A stretch of 64,000 bases of DNA, taken from Paulownia fortunei. Lineage: Eukaryota > Streptophyta > Magnoliopsida > Lamiales > Paulowniaceae. The DNA is taken from NCBI GenBank assembly GCA_019321725.1, contig CM033113.1, forward strand, positions 9,052,001-9,116,000, given 5' to 3'. The notes beneath the pieces were generated by a model that ran no database searches, was not told where the DNA came from, and worked only from the letters and a program-made list of their open reading frames with translations. Of the stretch, positions 24,264 through 36,028 are shown piece by piece (the first letter of the stretch is position 1; the number at the start of each line of letters is the position of its first letter). The position numbers and the translations under genes were made by a program.

Positions 24264-24954
24264 CCATTAAATGAATAAGTCAATATAAAATAAAGAAAAT
24301 CAAAATAATGCACAAAGTATGTAGTGAAAAATAAATTTCACATACTTTCAAAAAAATGAATGGAGGAATTTATAGTTGTTTTAGTAGGGGTTATTTTATA
24401 ATGTGATACAGTGCATACACTAGTAGGGGTTTTTGAACTCTTGGGCTTAGTCCCATTAGATTAGGTCTCTTTGATTTATTGGATTGCATTTTCTAAATAT
24501 TGAATTAAAATTTTTTTAGGGTGTATCATACAATCACCTACTACCAGGTAAGCTACACGAAGAGTAGGTTGTCTAAGAGTATATTGTTTGATTAGTTGGA
24601 CTTACTCTGCAGTCGTGTAAAGTATAAAGTTGGTGTTTAAACCTTTGAGTGGTGAGATGTGTCTTCATTTGGGATCTTAGCCTGAGCTAGGCATTGTCTG
24701 CTCGATAGGCAGGTGCAAATGAGTAGATTAAGATAGGCAAGGCATTGCTTTACCTAACAAGTTGGGGGAGGTGAGGTAATACCTTACCGACTAGTTGGCG
24801 CTAGTCCAGAAATACATTGCCTTATACCATAGCTTTACGTGCTGGATGAATTGGTATGCTGCCTCGCCCATGAAGTTTGTTTGAGCGAGACATTGCTTTG
24901 TCGGAGGTAAGTGATGTGATTCACAATTTAATTTCGAATTAACTAAATGTTGGA

Positions 24955-25080
24955 ATAAGGAAGCTTTGCCTCTATCATACTAAGTGCTGAGGTCAAGGAG
25001 CTTTGCCTCTACCGCACTAAGTGTTGGGCTCAGGGAGCTTTGCCCCTATGATATTAAATGCTTGTGTAAAGGAGCTTTTC
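24955..25080. repeat. Minisatellite, about 45-bp unit, inside X
   Basis: Three imperfect units built on agctttgcctctaycrcactaagtg and ggtcaagg. The other X copy has about four units on the opposite strand at 51010-51150. Confidence 0.7.
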
Positions 25081-25389
25081 CACTACTTCTCTTCCTTCAC
25101 CTCGCATGTCAAGGAGTTTTGGTTTTGTGTTCAGCTAGATGCTATAGTATGACCGCTATTATCATGCTTGGGAATATTTACTTTGCTTTACGCTATTGTT
25201 GCCACTCACTTTATCTTCATATGTTATTATGTTTCTGCACATAGGAGTGGGAGTTAATGTTTGTATTTCTTTTCTCAAGATGATGGTTGGCATTACCCAA
25301 ATTTATGTTTGGATAACTTCAAGGGGTAAGTATTATGCATCCCTGGACAAGATTGATGTCTTGAACTTTGAGGGAAGTATATTGTGAGG

Positions 25390-25610
25390 GTTTCTTTAGT
25401 TATATATTTTACTGCCTATGGAACTTTATCGAGCTACATAGACTTTATGTTTTATAGCCTATGGAACCTTATTGATCTTTTTAACCTTTAGGTTTTACGG
25501 CCCATGGAATCTGATTGAGTTCGGGGCCTTTATGTTTTACGACCTATGTAACATTATTGAGCTCTGGATTCTTTATGTATTGATTATTGAGCCTTAAAGT
25601 GCGGGACTTT
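25390..25610. repeat. Minisatellite, about 60-bp unit, inside X
   Basis: Four imperfect units with ctatggaactttattgagct and ctttatgttttacg blocks. I did not see an equivalent array near the right arm of the other X copy. Confidence 0.6.
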
Positions 25611-27640
25611 TGGGGCTCTTGTTTTTTCTTCAAGAGTTTTCTCATGTTGTTACAATGAAGAGTATTTGGATGCATAAATTAGCACTTGCTTAGAGCGATT
25701 TGTAAAGGGAAAGAGAAATTTATATTTTTTCCCTTCCGAAAAGAATTGATGGAGAAATAAAGATGAACTCCTAATAGGTTGCATTAATGGTAGGTATTGG
25801 CATGCTCTTATCATGCTTAACAACACAGAACCTGATGGTAGGCATCCTTAAGCATTGTATGCCATGGATAACCTTCCCTCAACATCATCTCTAAGGCTTT
25901 TCCTTTGAGACGATGGTTACAAATAACTTTGTGAATCACTTTTATTACATAGTTCACCTTCTTCGAGAATAAACACTTGAGGTATGTGATGTATATATTC
26001 GTTTTTGTTAGCAACTGAGGGATTGTTAGCCAAGGCTTGGAGCCACCAAAGGCTTCCAATCTCGGTGCAGAATCAATTAAGGCTATTGGTGGAGACACGA
26101 AGTCAACTAATATAGTCTATTAAGGTGTAGAGCCAGCTGAGTCTGCCATACAGGTGCATGACTGATTTAATCCCTTATTCCTTTTATCATTTCTAAGTTG
26201 CATTGATCAACATTTATCTTTACTTTATTACCATATCCACTTTAGGATGCTCTCGAGTTTAGATGCTCTACTTCCTTGAAGGATAAATGCTCTACTTCCT
26301 TGGAAGATTAGGTAGAAGAAGCTTTGCTTCTAACTTTATTCTTCTCACTAGTTCTCTTATTCATGAGATTTCTTGTCCCTATGACTCTTTTAGAAGCCAA
26401 GGAGGTGTCTTGGATTCATGGCGGTCAATGCATTTTTTGCTACTTGCAAGATGGTTGTTCTTAGGATATGTATTGACAGCTGCTTTGAAGAAGTTGCCCT
26501 GAAATGAGGCTATTATGCCCATGTCGCGATACGCTCTAAAGGGACATGTTGGTCACTATACGGACATGGTACGTACTTAGGGAAGTCTTGTCACCATACT
26601 GGAGGAGTACATTGTTGAGCCCTTGTTGCTGTATTAGTGGGGGCACTTCTATGGGATATGCTCTCTTGCTAGAGGAACACTTGGGCAGGTTTTGATTACT
26701 ATTTCTATCTTTACTCAAATCCTCTTCCTCGTAGACTCTTCTTGCTTTTTGCTTTGTTCCACAAGGGACTAAGTAGCCCCTTTGTGCTCACTCTGAGGTT
26801 AATGCTCGACATTGTATGGAGACAATGTCCTTTGTTTATGTGGAGATATCCTTTATGACAACTATGAGAAGTGTCTAGCTTTCTTTTCAATCTTGAGGTG
26901 CTAAAATTCCAAGTTGTGTGTGGTATGACCTACATAGTATGCAGGGTGTTGCTCTCTTCTTTCCCATTGTACTAGAAATGTGCTAATAGCTTTCTCTAAG
27001 ACCAATAGGGGGAGAAATAATGTTTCATCATCCTCAGTTCTTATTTAAGGTGGAAAATGAAGAAATTATGTCTTTGGCCTCCCAATGGTCTGCTGCCATA
27101 TCTTTACCTACTTGGAGCCCTTCCCACGATGAAGTAACTAGTAGGAGTGGCGACTTCTGTCCACCAATCTCGAGATGATTTAACTTGAGGTTGCAATTTT
27201 TGTAGTCTTCTATGTATCCTTAATGCTTCAGGGAGGGGGCATAGTTGTGATATCATGAACTTTTCCTTGGATAACCTCAAAATTTCTCTTTAAAGTCTTG
27301 CATTTGAGAACCTTTATTTCCTGTATACTTGAAACACTTTTGGTTGGGTTAATCTTGACATGGTTATGATAGAAGGCTTTTTCCGAAGCTAGCCATTTCA
27401 TGTGATATCTTTGGTAAGCTTCGAATATACTTCCAAAATAGACTTTTAGGGTCAAGTTTAGCCACATGTCTATTTATGGGAGTGGAAGAGTTTCCCTCGA
27501 GCATGCCTTAATCAAGTCCACAAAGTCGCTGAGTAGATGTCATTTATCTCCAAACTTTGGAACTAGAGCATTATTGGTCTGCCACTATGGGTACAAAGTG
27601 AGTTTTATGTACTTGGTCTCTAACACTCGGTCCATTTTTT

Positions 27641-28388
27641 TCTTAAAGAATCTAAGAGTCTTCTAGTTTTCAATTGATGGATCTATGTCAGACTCAATCC
27701 TCGTTATTTTAGCTCCACCATATGTGGTAAGTTCAGTGAGCTCAACTATTCCCACGTTTCTTACTACGCCCATTTTTATTTTTTTCATCTTTTTTTTGTT
27801 CTTTGATTATTCTTCTGGGATAATTAAGTTAGAGTATGATGCCAAACTTCCCAATTAAATTGGATGTATTATACTCTTTTTATTTTGTAAAAATAATCTT
27901 ATTGGGAATCATAGTAATAAAAATGTATTTTCTTTATCTTATGTCATGCATATTTTATTTCTACACATTTATTAAAGTTATTAGATCAATTTTAGCTACG
28001 GGGCATTGCTGTGCATATGATGGCGATCATTATGCCTATAAGACTTTGGCCTTAAATAAGTTTTGAGTCGAGAGCTTTTTGAGATGAATATCAAATAGCA
28101 TAGTAAGACTCGCACATATGATGTATGATCGTGAGACGAGGATGTCGTATTTCATTAACATTAGTGTAGAGATGCAAGTGCATGTATATGGGTGCTTTTT
28201 AGGAAACAAGTACATCGAACATGACCCACAAGAAATACTTAACTGAAGGCTTCACTTGTTGAAATAAGAATTTATATATTTCAATAGTACACAACTAGTT
28301 ATCGGACTTGAAGCATGACGATAGCCTTGTGTGCATCCTGTAGCACTTTGATATATCTTCTAATTGTTTGACAATCATAAATAGGGTA
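27641..28388. other. No gene recognised; possible leftover LTR of X
   Basis: The first 150 bases may still belong to the X element LTR on the minus strand. The rest is AT-rich with no recognisable coding content. Confidence 0.4.
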
Positions 28389-30078
28389 TGTTGGGTGTTG
28401 CACTGGTGTGCATGGATGTTTGCCAATGGTCAATATAGAATTCGACACTTGTCTTTTTAAACAAGGGAATTTCTTGTGTTTTCATAGTTCGTGATTCAAA
28501 AACTTTGGTCAAGATAGAATGAACTGTGATTCATCAAGAATCATTGGAACTTGAAATGGAATCACAATTATTTAATTATTTAGGGTTTCGACTAATAATC
28601 CATGCCCTAGATTTAATCAGGAGATTAGCTGTCAAATGGATCGTACATGTCTGGTACTCATAACTGAAATAGGTTTACTCGCTATTTCACCTATGACTAG
28701 TTTGCTATGATTACTTGCTAGGTGTTTTCATGGATAGTGAGGTTCTTGAAATTAATGAGTTAATTCCAAACGGATTAATTAATTAGATTAATTAATTAGA
28801 ATAATTATTATTCATAAGTTATAAAATATTGCAAGCTCACTACTAGCTTAGTAGTGAACCTAAGAGGGTCATATATCTTTATGAAAAATAATGTTTTTAA
28901 TTTTAGAATTTATCCAATGGTTAAGAATTAATTAATTAATATTTATTTATTATTTAAGGGTTCTATTTAATTTAATGGTTAAATTAAATTATTCAATTAA
29001 ATAATTAAATTATTTAATTGAACCTAATTTGATTAGGAAGTCCAATTAGAGTAAAATAAACTAATCAATTGAATTGATTAAACTGAGATTAAATCAATTG
29101 GATTGATTTGTGGATTTTTGAGTCCATGAGCAAAAATTAATGTGGATTACTTAAGAAGTCCACTAAAATATAAAGAGAATAAATTAAATAAATATAATTT
29201 ATTTAATTAACATATTTATAGATAAATAAAGAAGTTGACTGATGTCATGGGATAAAATCAACCACTATAATTTATTTTCTATATAAATATAATTTAAGTA
29301 TATATATTTGATATATATCTATCTTGATATTATTTAAACATTTCAAATTAATATCAAGAATGTATGTAGACAATTTTGATGATTAATGTAGTCTCAAATA
29401 ACTCCACGTACATAGGAGAAAGAAAAATAGAAGACTTGTTGGAAGATTTTGAATCCTTCCAAAATAAGACTTTAAAGTAGTTCAAAATTTACACCTCTCC
29501 AAGAGTTAGAGAATGAGAAGATTTTCAATGCCTATAAATAATTAGGGCAAACAATCACAAGAAATAATTCATAAAAATTAAGTAAAAATTATTTTGTTAA
29601 GTCTTCTATTTTTCTTTCCAAGAAAAGAAAAAAAATATTTTTCTTGTAATCTTGATTTTGTTGTTCTTTAAAAGAAAATCAGTTTCTTGTTATTCTCTTC
29701 ATATTATAGTTTCAAAAACTTAAAGAATTAATCTTTATTATTTTTTAAAATTTACTCCAGTTCTAGATTAGTAAACAATTAAAAGGATACTAGCGAATTC
29801 TTTTAATTGGTGTTACTCTATCGTATTGTGGACCTAATAGAGGGGAGATATTTAGATCCCTACGAGTTTTGAAAGTCTAGGTTAAGCAATTGATTGCTTC
29901 ATTCCCTACAATAATCAAAGTGCATGAAATGTATAATCTGAATTTAATATTTTTTTATATATTCACTTAAATAAGCGTGATCGTTAAAATCATTTCTGAA
30001 TTGAGAGGGTAAATTTATGTTTGATAAAAATTTTAATTTTTCATTGCGTATGTACCTAAGATTATAGGAAACCCAACA
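28389..30078 (+). repeat. Copia-type LTR
   Basis: Starts TGTTGGGTGTTG and ends ACCCAACA, so the outer eight bases form a perfect inverted repeat. A TATA-like cctataaataatt lies near 29530. It is followed after one base by a clear initiator-tRNA-Met primer-binding site. Only this LTR and a short leader remain; I found no copia pol downstream and no second LTR. Confidence 0.8.
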
Positions 30079-30079
30079 C

Positions 30080-30095
30080 TGGTATCAAAGCCAGG
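30080..30095 (+). other. tRNA-iMet primer-binding site
   Basis: TGGTATCAAAGCCAGG, one change from the usual copia sequence TGGTATCAGAGCCAGG, directly after the LTR. Confidence 0.85.
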
Positions 30096-30939
30096 TTTTG
30101 ATTATTAAGTGAATATTTTATTTATGTATGCATATTTTTTAGTTGTTTAAATTAATATTAAGTATGTAAAATTTGATTTTGCATATTTTTAGCAATTTTA
30201 ATTGGGATTTATTTTAATTTCTTATTTAAATTATTTAAATATTAAAATTAGAAAAGAAACGTGAAGGGAACAAGCTACACGCACGTCGGGTATGGGATAC
30301 CCAATGGCTATGCACACACGATGGGCAACCTTCGTGCTGCCCGTCGCATCATTTTTTTGATTTTATTTTTTTCCTAGAATTTCAAAATTAAATGTTAATT
30401 TTAATAATTTCTAAAAAATTATTTTTCAAAAAAAAAAATATTTTTCAAGCAATTAAAAATTATTCCGAGTAAAAAATTGTGTTTAACAACTTGGTAAATT
30501 TGCATGTTTTGATAATTGCATGTAATGTTAATTATGAGCATGCATGGGAAGATCATGAGCCATTGGACCAATATGATTGGTTTTATTTAATGTTTTTGGA
30601 TTTTAAAATGGGGCTTGCGAGCCTCTTATTCCATCTATGTAAGTTATTTAATTTTCTACAAAGAAAGTAGAATAGATGGTCAGATTTTTCTTTTTTTTTG
30701 AAAGATGAAGGAGAATCAAGAAGGAGGTTCCAAAGAACGCCCATATTTGTATGAAACACAATTATGTAATAGGCCTCTGCTACATACTTCAAGGAATCAA
30801 ATCAAAAACTTTTGGAAAATTAGCAACTTGTGCACATGCCATTGAGATAAGCATGAATTTTGACAAACAAGAATACCCAACTGATGAAAATGAATGGGAT
30901 GCGGTATCATATGCAAACTGACTTCGACTTTCCAATGCC
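30096..30939. other. Copia leader remnant, then unrecognised sequence
   Basis: Up to about 30480 this looks like the untranslated leader after the primer-binding site. It includes a GC-richer patch near 30265-30345 with cacgcacgtcgggtatggg and gcccgtcgc. No copia gag follows. From 30480 to 30939 nothing was recognised. Confidence 0.45.
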
Positions 30940-31480
30940 CCTATATATGAGCATAAATTATCTAAAATTTTCAAATTGAAGTTTTTCAAGTGCTCCTTGA
31001 TAAGAGCATAAACTATCAATAAAACTTATTGATAAGAGTATAAAAGGTCTATAATTCAAATGTAAATAAAAACTCCTTGGTACGAGTATAAACTACCTAC
31101 AAATTCAAATTCAAATGAAGCACTCATTGACAAGAGTATAAAATGTCTAAAACTAAATCAAATAAAACACTCTTTCACATGAGTATAAAAGGTTTAAAAG
31201 CCAAATTCAAATGAACTCATTGATACGAGTATAAATTATCTAATAAATTTTAAATTCAAATTGAGACTTCTTGATACAAGTATAAACTATCTAACAAATT
31301 TCAAATTCAAATTGAGACTTCTTGATAGAAGTATAAACTATCTATAAATTTTAAATTCAAATGAAGACTCCTTGATACGAGTATAAACTATCTACAAAGT
31401 CAAATCAAGTCAAGAACTCCTTGATATGAGGATAAACTATCTACAAGTTCAAATCAATTCAAAGATTTTGAGACTTATAT
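30940..31480. repeat. Degenerate tandem array, 45-62 bp unit, about 11 units
   Basis: Each unit contains a form of ccttgatacgagtataaact followed by atctacaaattcaaatt. I count eleven occurrences with the TATAAACTATC-like core. Units vary in length. It lies just before a probable polypurine tract and LTR edge, so it may be the 3' untranslated region of a gypsy element. Confidence 0.85.
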
Positions 31481-31517
31481 TCACTTTTCACTCCCTCTGG
31501 ATGCACGTGAATAAGTC

Positions 31518-32380
31518 TTGAGAGGGCATTTGTAGACATAGAAAATTTATAGCCAATTATGCATTGACATATGTAATGTATTTTTATTTTATCTATTTTA
31601 TATTTATATTTATTTTTGAAATGTCATTGAATTTCAAAATTAAATAAGATATTTAATTAATATAGTTAAAAATAGCCATATATCAAATTATTATATTTGG
31701 CAATAAAGATCATATCTAGTAGATTCTGAAAGTGAATATTAATATTTTAATAATTCAAATCACATCTTATGATTAAGACAGTAAATGTTCATCAAATTAT
31801 GAAGAACTAATCAAATCCTCTCATGTTATCAAGTAAAAATGGCAAGAGTTTTCTTCCTATAAGTATACATAGAGGTCATCTCCAACAAATTAAATACAAG
31901 TTGAGAAAAATAAAAGAAGTTCAAGTAAGAAAGGCGTTGGAGGAAGTTCTCTCAACCCAAGTTTTAAGATTTTGGGGCAGAAAAAAAAAAAGATTGATAT
32001 GTGTCATTTATTTGAAATGTTTTTTTTAACTTGGCTTAAGTTCATAATATATTTATTCTCTTCAAGTTTATAATATTCTTTTTTTACTTGAAACATTGGT
32101 TTTGTAGTTCTCACATAACAAGAATACTAGATTTGTTAAGTTCTTAATTATGTTTGTGAAAAATAGTGACATTTAACCATATAATCTCTTAAACACATAC
32201 TTTGCCATATATAAATCTACATATTTGTACTCATATAATTACATCTTACCCCCTTGACAAAAAGTCTTCAGTTTATAAATCTACATATTTGTACTCATAT
32301 AACTGCACCTTACTCACTTGACAAAAAGTCTTCAATTTTTCTAAAATTAATGTGCTAATGTATATCAACCTCTTAGAGAC
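31518..32380 (+). mobile_element. Probable gypsy polypurine tract and LTR beginning
   Basis: TTGAGAGGGCATT (31518-31530) is followed by TGTAGACATAGAAAAT. This junction resembles the polypurine tract and LTR start of Tekay/Del-type elements. A TATA-like cctataagtatac lies near 31856. I cannot place the LTR end; 32380 is only an approximate limit. Confidence 0.4.
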
Positions 32381-32501
32381 GGAAAATGAGGAGAGAGGTA
32401 TTTTATTGAGAGAGATAATCTTATTTAGAATATGAATTTCCATTTCCATCCCTTTTAAAGTCTAATTAGGAGTATACAAGATAAACCATCATCCTTATTA
32501 C

Positions 32502-32555
32502 AATATATCCCAACTTATCTCAAATATGGATACAATGCTAATACACCAATAATGA
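32502..32555. repeat. 54-bp direct repeat, copy 1 (copy 2 at 34118-34171)
   Basis: caatatatcccaacttatct and what follows recurs with three or four changes inside the terpene synthase pseudogene, between exons 2 and 6. It could be a leftover of a deleted or rearranged insertion, or of a gene duplication. Confidence 0.8.
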
Positions 32556-32821
32556 CAAAGTTGATTAACCTATATAAGTATTGTTCCATGTCATGAAGTC
32601 TTTTATTGATAAGTTGTAACTTAATTGATAAAGTTGAGGAGCAAAGGATTCACCCTCACACACCATTTGGACTTGGATCTACAGATTGTCACCGGCTCAA
32701 TCAGTACATAGTTTATAATATCATTCATCTTAGTTTTGGAATTGGTATACCCATCTTCATCCACATAAGATTTATCACACGAGCAAGATTAACAACATTC
32801 ATAAGGATTGGCAAATACACT

Positions 32822-33493
32822 TGATGGGCTTAGCCCATTTTAATTGGACCCTAAGCTCATTATAATATGACCATATTATGGTGGGCTAGTCTAAGTAATA
32901 TGGGCCGGAAGATATTGGTCAAGAGGTTAAAGACCCAGATGAAAGTTCTCTAATGGGCCGGAGGCCCATCAGATTATAAAATTTTATTCTTCTCTATAAA
33001 TACCCTCTAATTTTCATAATTAAACGGTATGTTTTCAATTAAGTCTTAAGTATTCTCTGGTTTCTATTTTAATCTACTTACGCCGCTTATTGACTTGATC
33101 GTCGGAGGGTCATCGTCGGGCAACCCCTGGCACCCCTAACATAAATTTGTGACGTAGGTAGCAACCCACCAAGTTCGTGATCGACAAGCGCTATAATTCA
33201 TCCGATCCATTATAAGGAAGTAATTTCCACATCATTTTTGGCGCCGTCTATGGAAAACCATACCGGCGCCCCCTTGAGCACACCAGGGGGCTATGTTGTG
33301 GTGGGGGGTTGGTTATCCCACATCGGTGTGGAATGGAGAGATGGTGTGCCGTATAAGCTTGGCCCAAGTCCAACCTTCCAAGAGGCCTTTTAAAGCCGTG
33401 AGCCTCCCCGAGCCCCAAGTGACTCGGGCCTGGGCAAGGCCTGGGGCAAAGCGGACAATATCTTGATGGGCACTATCGAACTTGACCACATCA
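32822..33493 (+). mobile_element. Small LTR-type insertion in terpene synthase exon 7, target duplication ACACT
   Basis: Starts TGATGGGCTTAGCCCA and ends GACCACATCA, with ACACT at 32817-32821 and again at 33494-33498. The first 413 bases look like an LTR (TGATG...CATCA, TATA box tctataaataccc near 32994) followed by the primer-binding-like TGGCGCCGTCTATGG at 33239-33253. The rest contains tatcccacatcggtgtggaatgg and agcggacaatatc, a motif set known from short plant LTR repeats, and does not repeat the first LTR. It may be a rearranged TRIM or two nested pieces. Its 672 bases are GC-richer than the surroundings. Confidence 0.75.
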
Positions 33494-34117
33494 ACACTGT
33501 TGAAGGCATTCTTGATTTATATCCTTCCATGCTTTCTTTGCTAGGTCTTGAAATTCTGCAAAAACCATTTTCTTTAAGGCACCATTTTGATTCATGTAAC
33601 ATTGCACTGCTGTGAGTTTTGGTTCAAACGGTGCAAGAATAGAATCAAAATCTTAGAAATTGACATAAAGTCAAAATGTTTAGTGTATCCAAGTTCATTG
33701 AATTCAATAAGCGGATGCAGTGTAAATTCAGTATGGAATTTTAGTTTCTTACCCCGTATCCTACCATATCATCCATTAATCTACAAATTGTTGATGCTGC
33801 TCTTACTATTAGTGGTTCACTTGAAACCCAATCAAAGTCTTACTTTGTTACTAGCTTTCCCATACCAACCAAGGAAGTTGTGGACAACATCATATCAGTA
33901 CCAGATACAAGTGCCACCTTCATATACTCCTCCATCGTTGGCATACACTTACTGTAAAGCTATTTTGCCTCTTCAAAATATGCCCTAACCATTTTTTTCA
34001 TCTACAAATTTTGCCATAAAATAAATAAAATGGGCAGATCGTGGATAGCCATACAACTTGACAGTAGTAAAAAATAGCGTCATTGATTAAACACCTCTTC
34101 TTTTTTATATTGGACAC

Positions 34118-34171
34118 AATATATCCCAACTCATCTCAAATATGGATGCAATCCTAATACACCAATAATCC
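34118..34171. repeat. 54-bp direct repeat, copy 2 (copy 1 at 32502-32555)
   Basis: Lies where exons 3-5 of the terpene synthase should be. Confidence 0.8.
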
Positions 34172-34914
34172 ATCATGGTCTATGAATTTGTTGAACGCAT
34201 CTGCCATGCGAAAATTAATCAATAAAGAAAGTTGTGTTTCTTTCTACTGCCCAATTTAATTTGCAAATGAGTAATATTGAATGCTTACCACAAGGGACAT
34301 GGTAACCTTGCTATCTAAGAAGACAAAAACGAAGAGCAACAACATCGAGATCCTTGTCTTTGCTACTGTATTCTGGGTAAGTCTCATGTATGTGTCGCAA
34401 GGATTTGTCAATTTGTTTTTCAAAATGATAACCCACTCCAAGCCGTTGGAATGCATCAATGAGTTCTATTTTATGTGATGAGTCATCTGATATTTGGGCT
34501 AGCAACTTCCTCACCTTTTTTTTTTGTCTTTCAAGTTCTTCCTCTTCAGCAGCAGAGATTTCCTGCACGAAAAAGAGATTAACACATTACTAAAATTAAC
34601 GTAATTTATTGCCAATTCCTAATTCAATCTGTTTGATTCCATTTATCGCAAATTAAAGTTTGAATACAATAATAACACAACAACTATTTTAAATGTGAGT
34701 AACAATACTAATTATTTCTGTTGGTACTCATCTAATGAGATAGCTATTTTAAAACAATGTTTCTATAAATCAATTTCTTCGTGTTCAAAGTGTAGTGCTT
34801 AAATATCTAATAAGGAATACAATTAACAACAAATTAAATATGAAGATGAGAATAAATAATATAATGCAGTTTATTTTTAATTTAATTACAAGAGTACAAA
34901 CAAATAAAAGAAAA

Positions 34915-36028
34915 TAATTAATTTTACTTTATTCTTCTCTACTTTCTTTCAATATCACTTTGCCTTCTTGTACTCTCAATTGTATTACTTTACTCCCCCA
35001 ATACTCTCAATAGTATCACTTTATCCTTTTGTACTCTTATTATATTATTTTATCCCTCTGTATTCTTACAAATAATTTATTTGTCCTTACCATTATTTTT
35101 AATAAAATCACTTTAACAGTATTTTAAAATTAATAGAGTTGTGTTTTTATTTTAATTATTTTTTCAACTTGATTAATTATCACTTAATATTAAATTTATT
35201 TGAAACTTTATTGTACGTAGAATTTAGTGGCTATTTATTTTATTTAATATAATTCCTATTCAATTACTGTATAGTAAAATATTTTCTATTAGCTAATACA
35301 TTTATACTTATAAATTTCTTATTCATCACAAGTCCAAAAAAATGTAATATAATTCTAAATATTATTTTATTAAATATGTGATATATTAGTAGTAATTTTT
35401 CAATTATTAATTGAATAATTATAATTTAATAGAGACTATATTAAATAAAAAAATAGTCACTTTTGTGATTAATTTTTGTTAAAGACCATAATGAATATTA
35501 TTTTATTTTTAACATAATTTCTATTAAATCACGATAATAAGATTACTTAAAATTTATTTAATAGTAATAAACTAAACATTAAAATGTTTATTTTTTTTTA
35601 CTTAACATATTTTCTATTAAATTAACATAGTTTCTTTAATAATGAGAAATTTATTACTAATATATAACATATTTAGTAAAATATTATTTGAAATATACTA
35701 CACATTTTTTAGATTTATGACCGAATAAGAAATTTATAACGAAAATATATTAGCTAACCAAATATCCTACTATATAGTACTTTATAAAAATTATGTTAAA
35801 TAAAAAACTAGTCATTAAATTTGAAGTAAAATAAAGTTTCAATGAATTTAATATTAAGGGTTTATTATTTAAGTGAAAAAAATTATTAAAATATAAATAC
35901 AAGACTAGTAATTTTAAATATTTTTAAAATAAATTATGTTTTTGGTCTTTTTTATAGTGATGTAATAAGAGTAAAAGAAGTAAAGTGATACTTAATAAAA
36001 ATTAAAAGGGATAAAGTAAGATAAACCC
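34915..36028. mobile_element. Mutator-like non-autonomous element spanning the edge of copy A'
   Basis: Left end rich in ctttattcttctctactt and atcactttgcc, right end with the reverse pattern (aagtaaagtgatac, gggataaagtaag). Interior sequence (caacttgattaattatcactt, tagctaatacat...cttataaattt) matches that of 53917-55128. Flanks are AAAAGAAAA and AAAAGAATA, an imperfect 9-base target duplication. The copy at the window start (1-636) is its right part. Confidence 0.65.

Larger units (their letters stand above)
24264..27640 (-). mobile_element. Element X, second copy, opposite strand, uninterrupted
   Basis: Read on the minus strand it matches the right arm of the other X copy (50678-51760) and then its left arm (38440-39712), without the Athila insertion. 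Near its left end lie LTR-like sequence and TATA-like tataaattcc on the minus strand. Near 27560-27610 the minus strand reads acccatagtggcagaccaataatgctcta, which looks like the primer-binding region and leader of Tat-type gypsy elements. No gag or pol domain was recognised. Short frames inside it do not match anything I know. Likely a non-autonomous (LARD-like) element. Confidence 0.65.
32660..34562 (-). pseudogene. Terpene synthase pseudogene (exons 2, 6 and 7 remain)
   Basis: Plant terpene synthases cyclise prenyl diphosphates. On the minus strand three exons can be read. Exon 2 (34562 down to 34289, 274 bases) follows a tgcag acceptor, ends at a GTAAGC donor, and has KIELIDAFQRLGVGYHFE and VALRFCLLR with a TAG where a Gln is expected before QGYHVP. 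Exon 6 (34001 to 33753, exactly 249 bases, the usual length) follows a tttgtag acceptor, ends at GTAAGA, and has [38 protein letters not shown] and [10 protein letters not shown], with two stops. Exon 7 (about 33632-33494) has AVQCYMNQ and AWKDINQE-like sequence, is cut by the insertion 32822-33493, and resumes at 32821 with NVVNLARVI and DEDGYTN, ending near 32660. Exon 1 and exons 3-5 (with the DDxxD metal site) are missing. The TPS-a (sesquiterpene) type is likely but not certain. Confidence 0.9.

Noticed and set aside
30940..31480. CRISPR-like array
   Set aside because: Units are degenerate and variable throughout with no separate constant repeats and unique spacers, and the sequence is from a plant nuclear genome.
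31823..32029. 68-codon plus-strand frame
   Set aside because: No domain recognised; it lies in presumed LTR sequence and starts in an AT-rich context.
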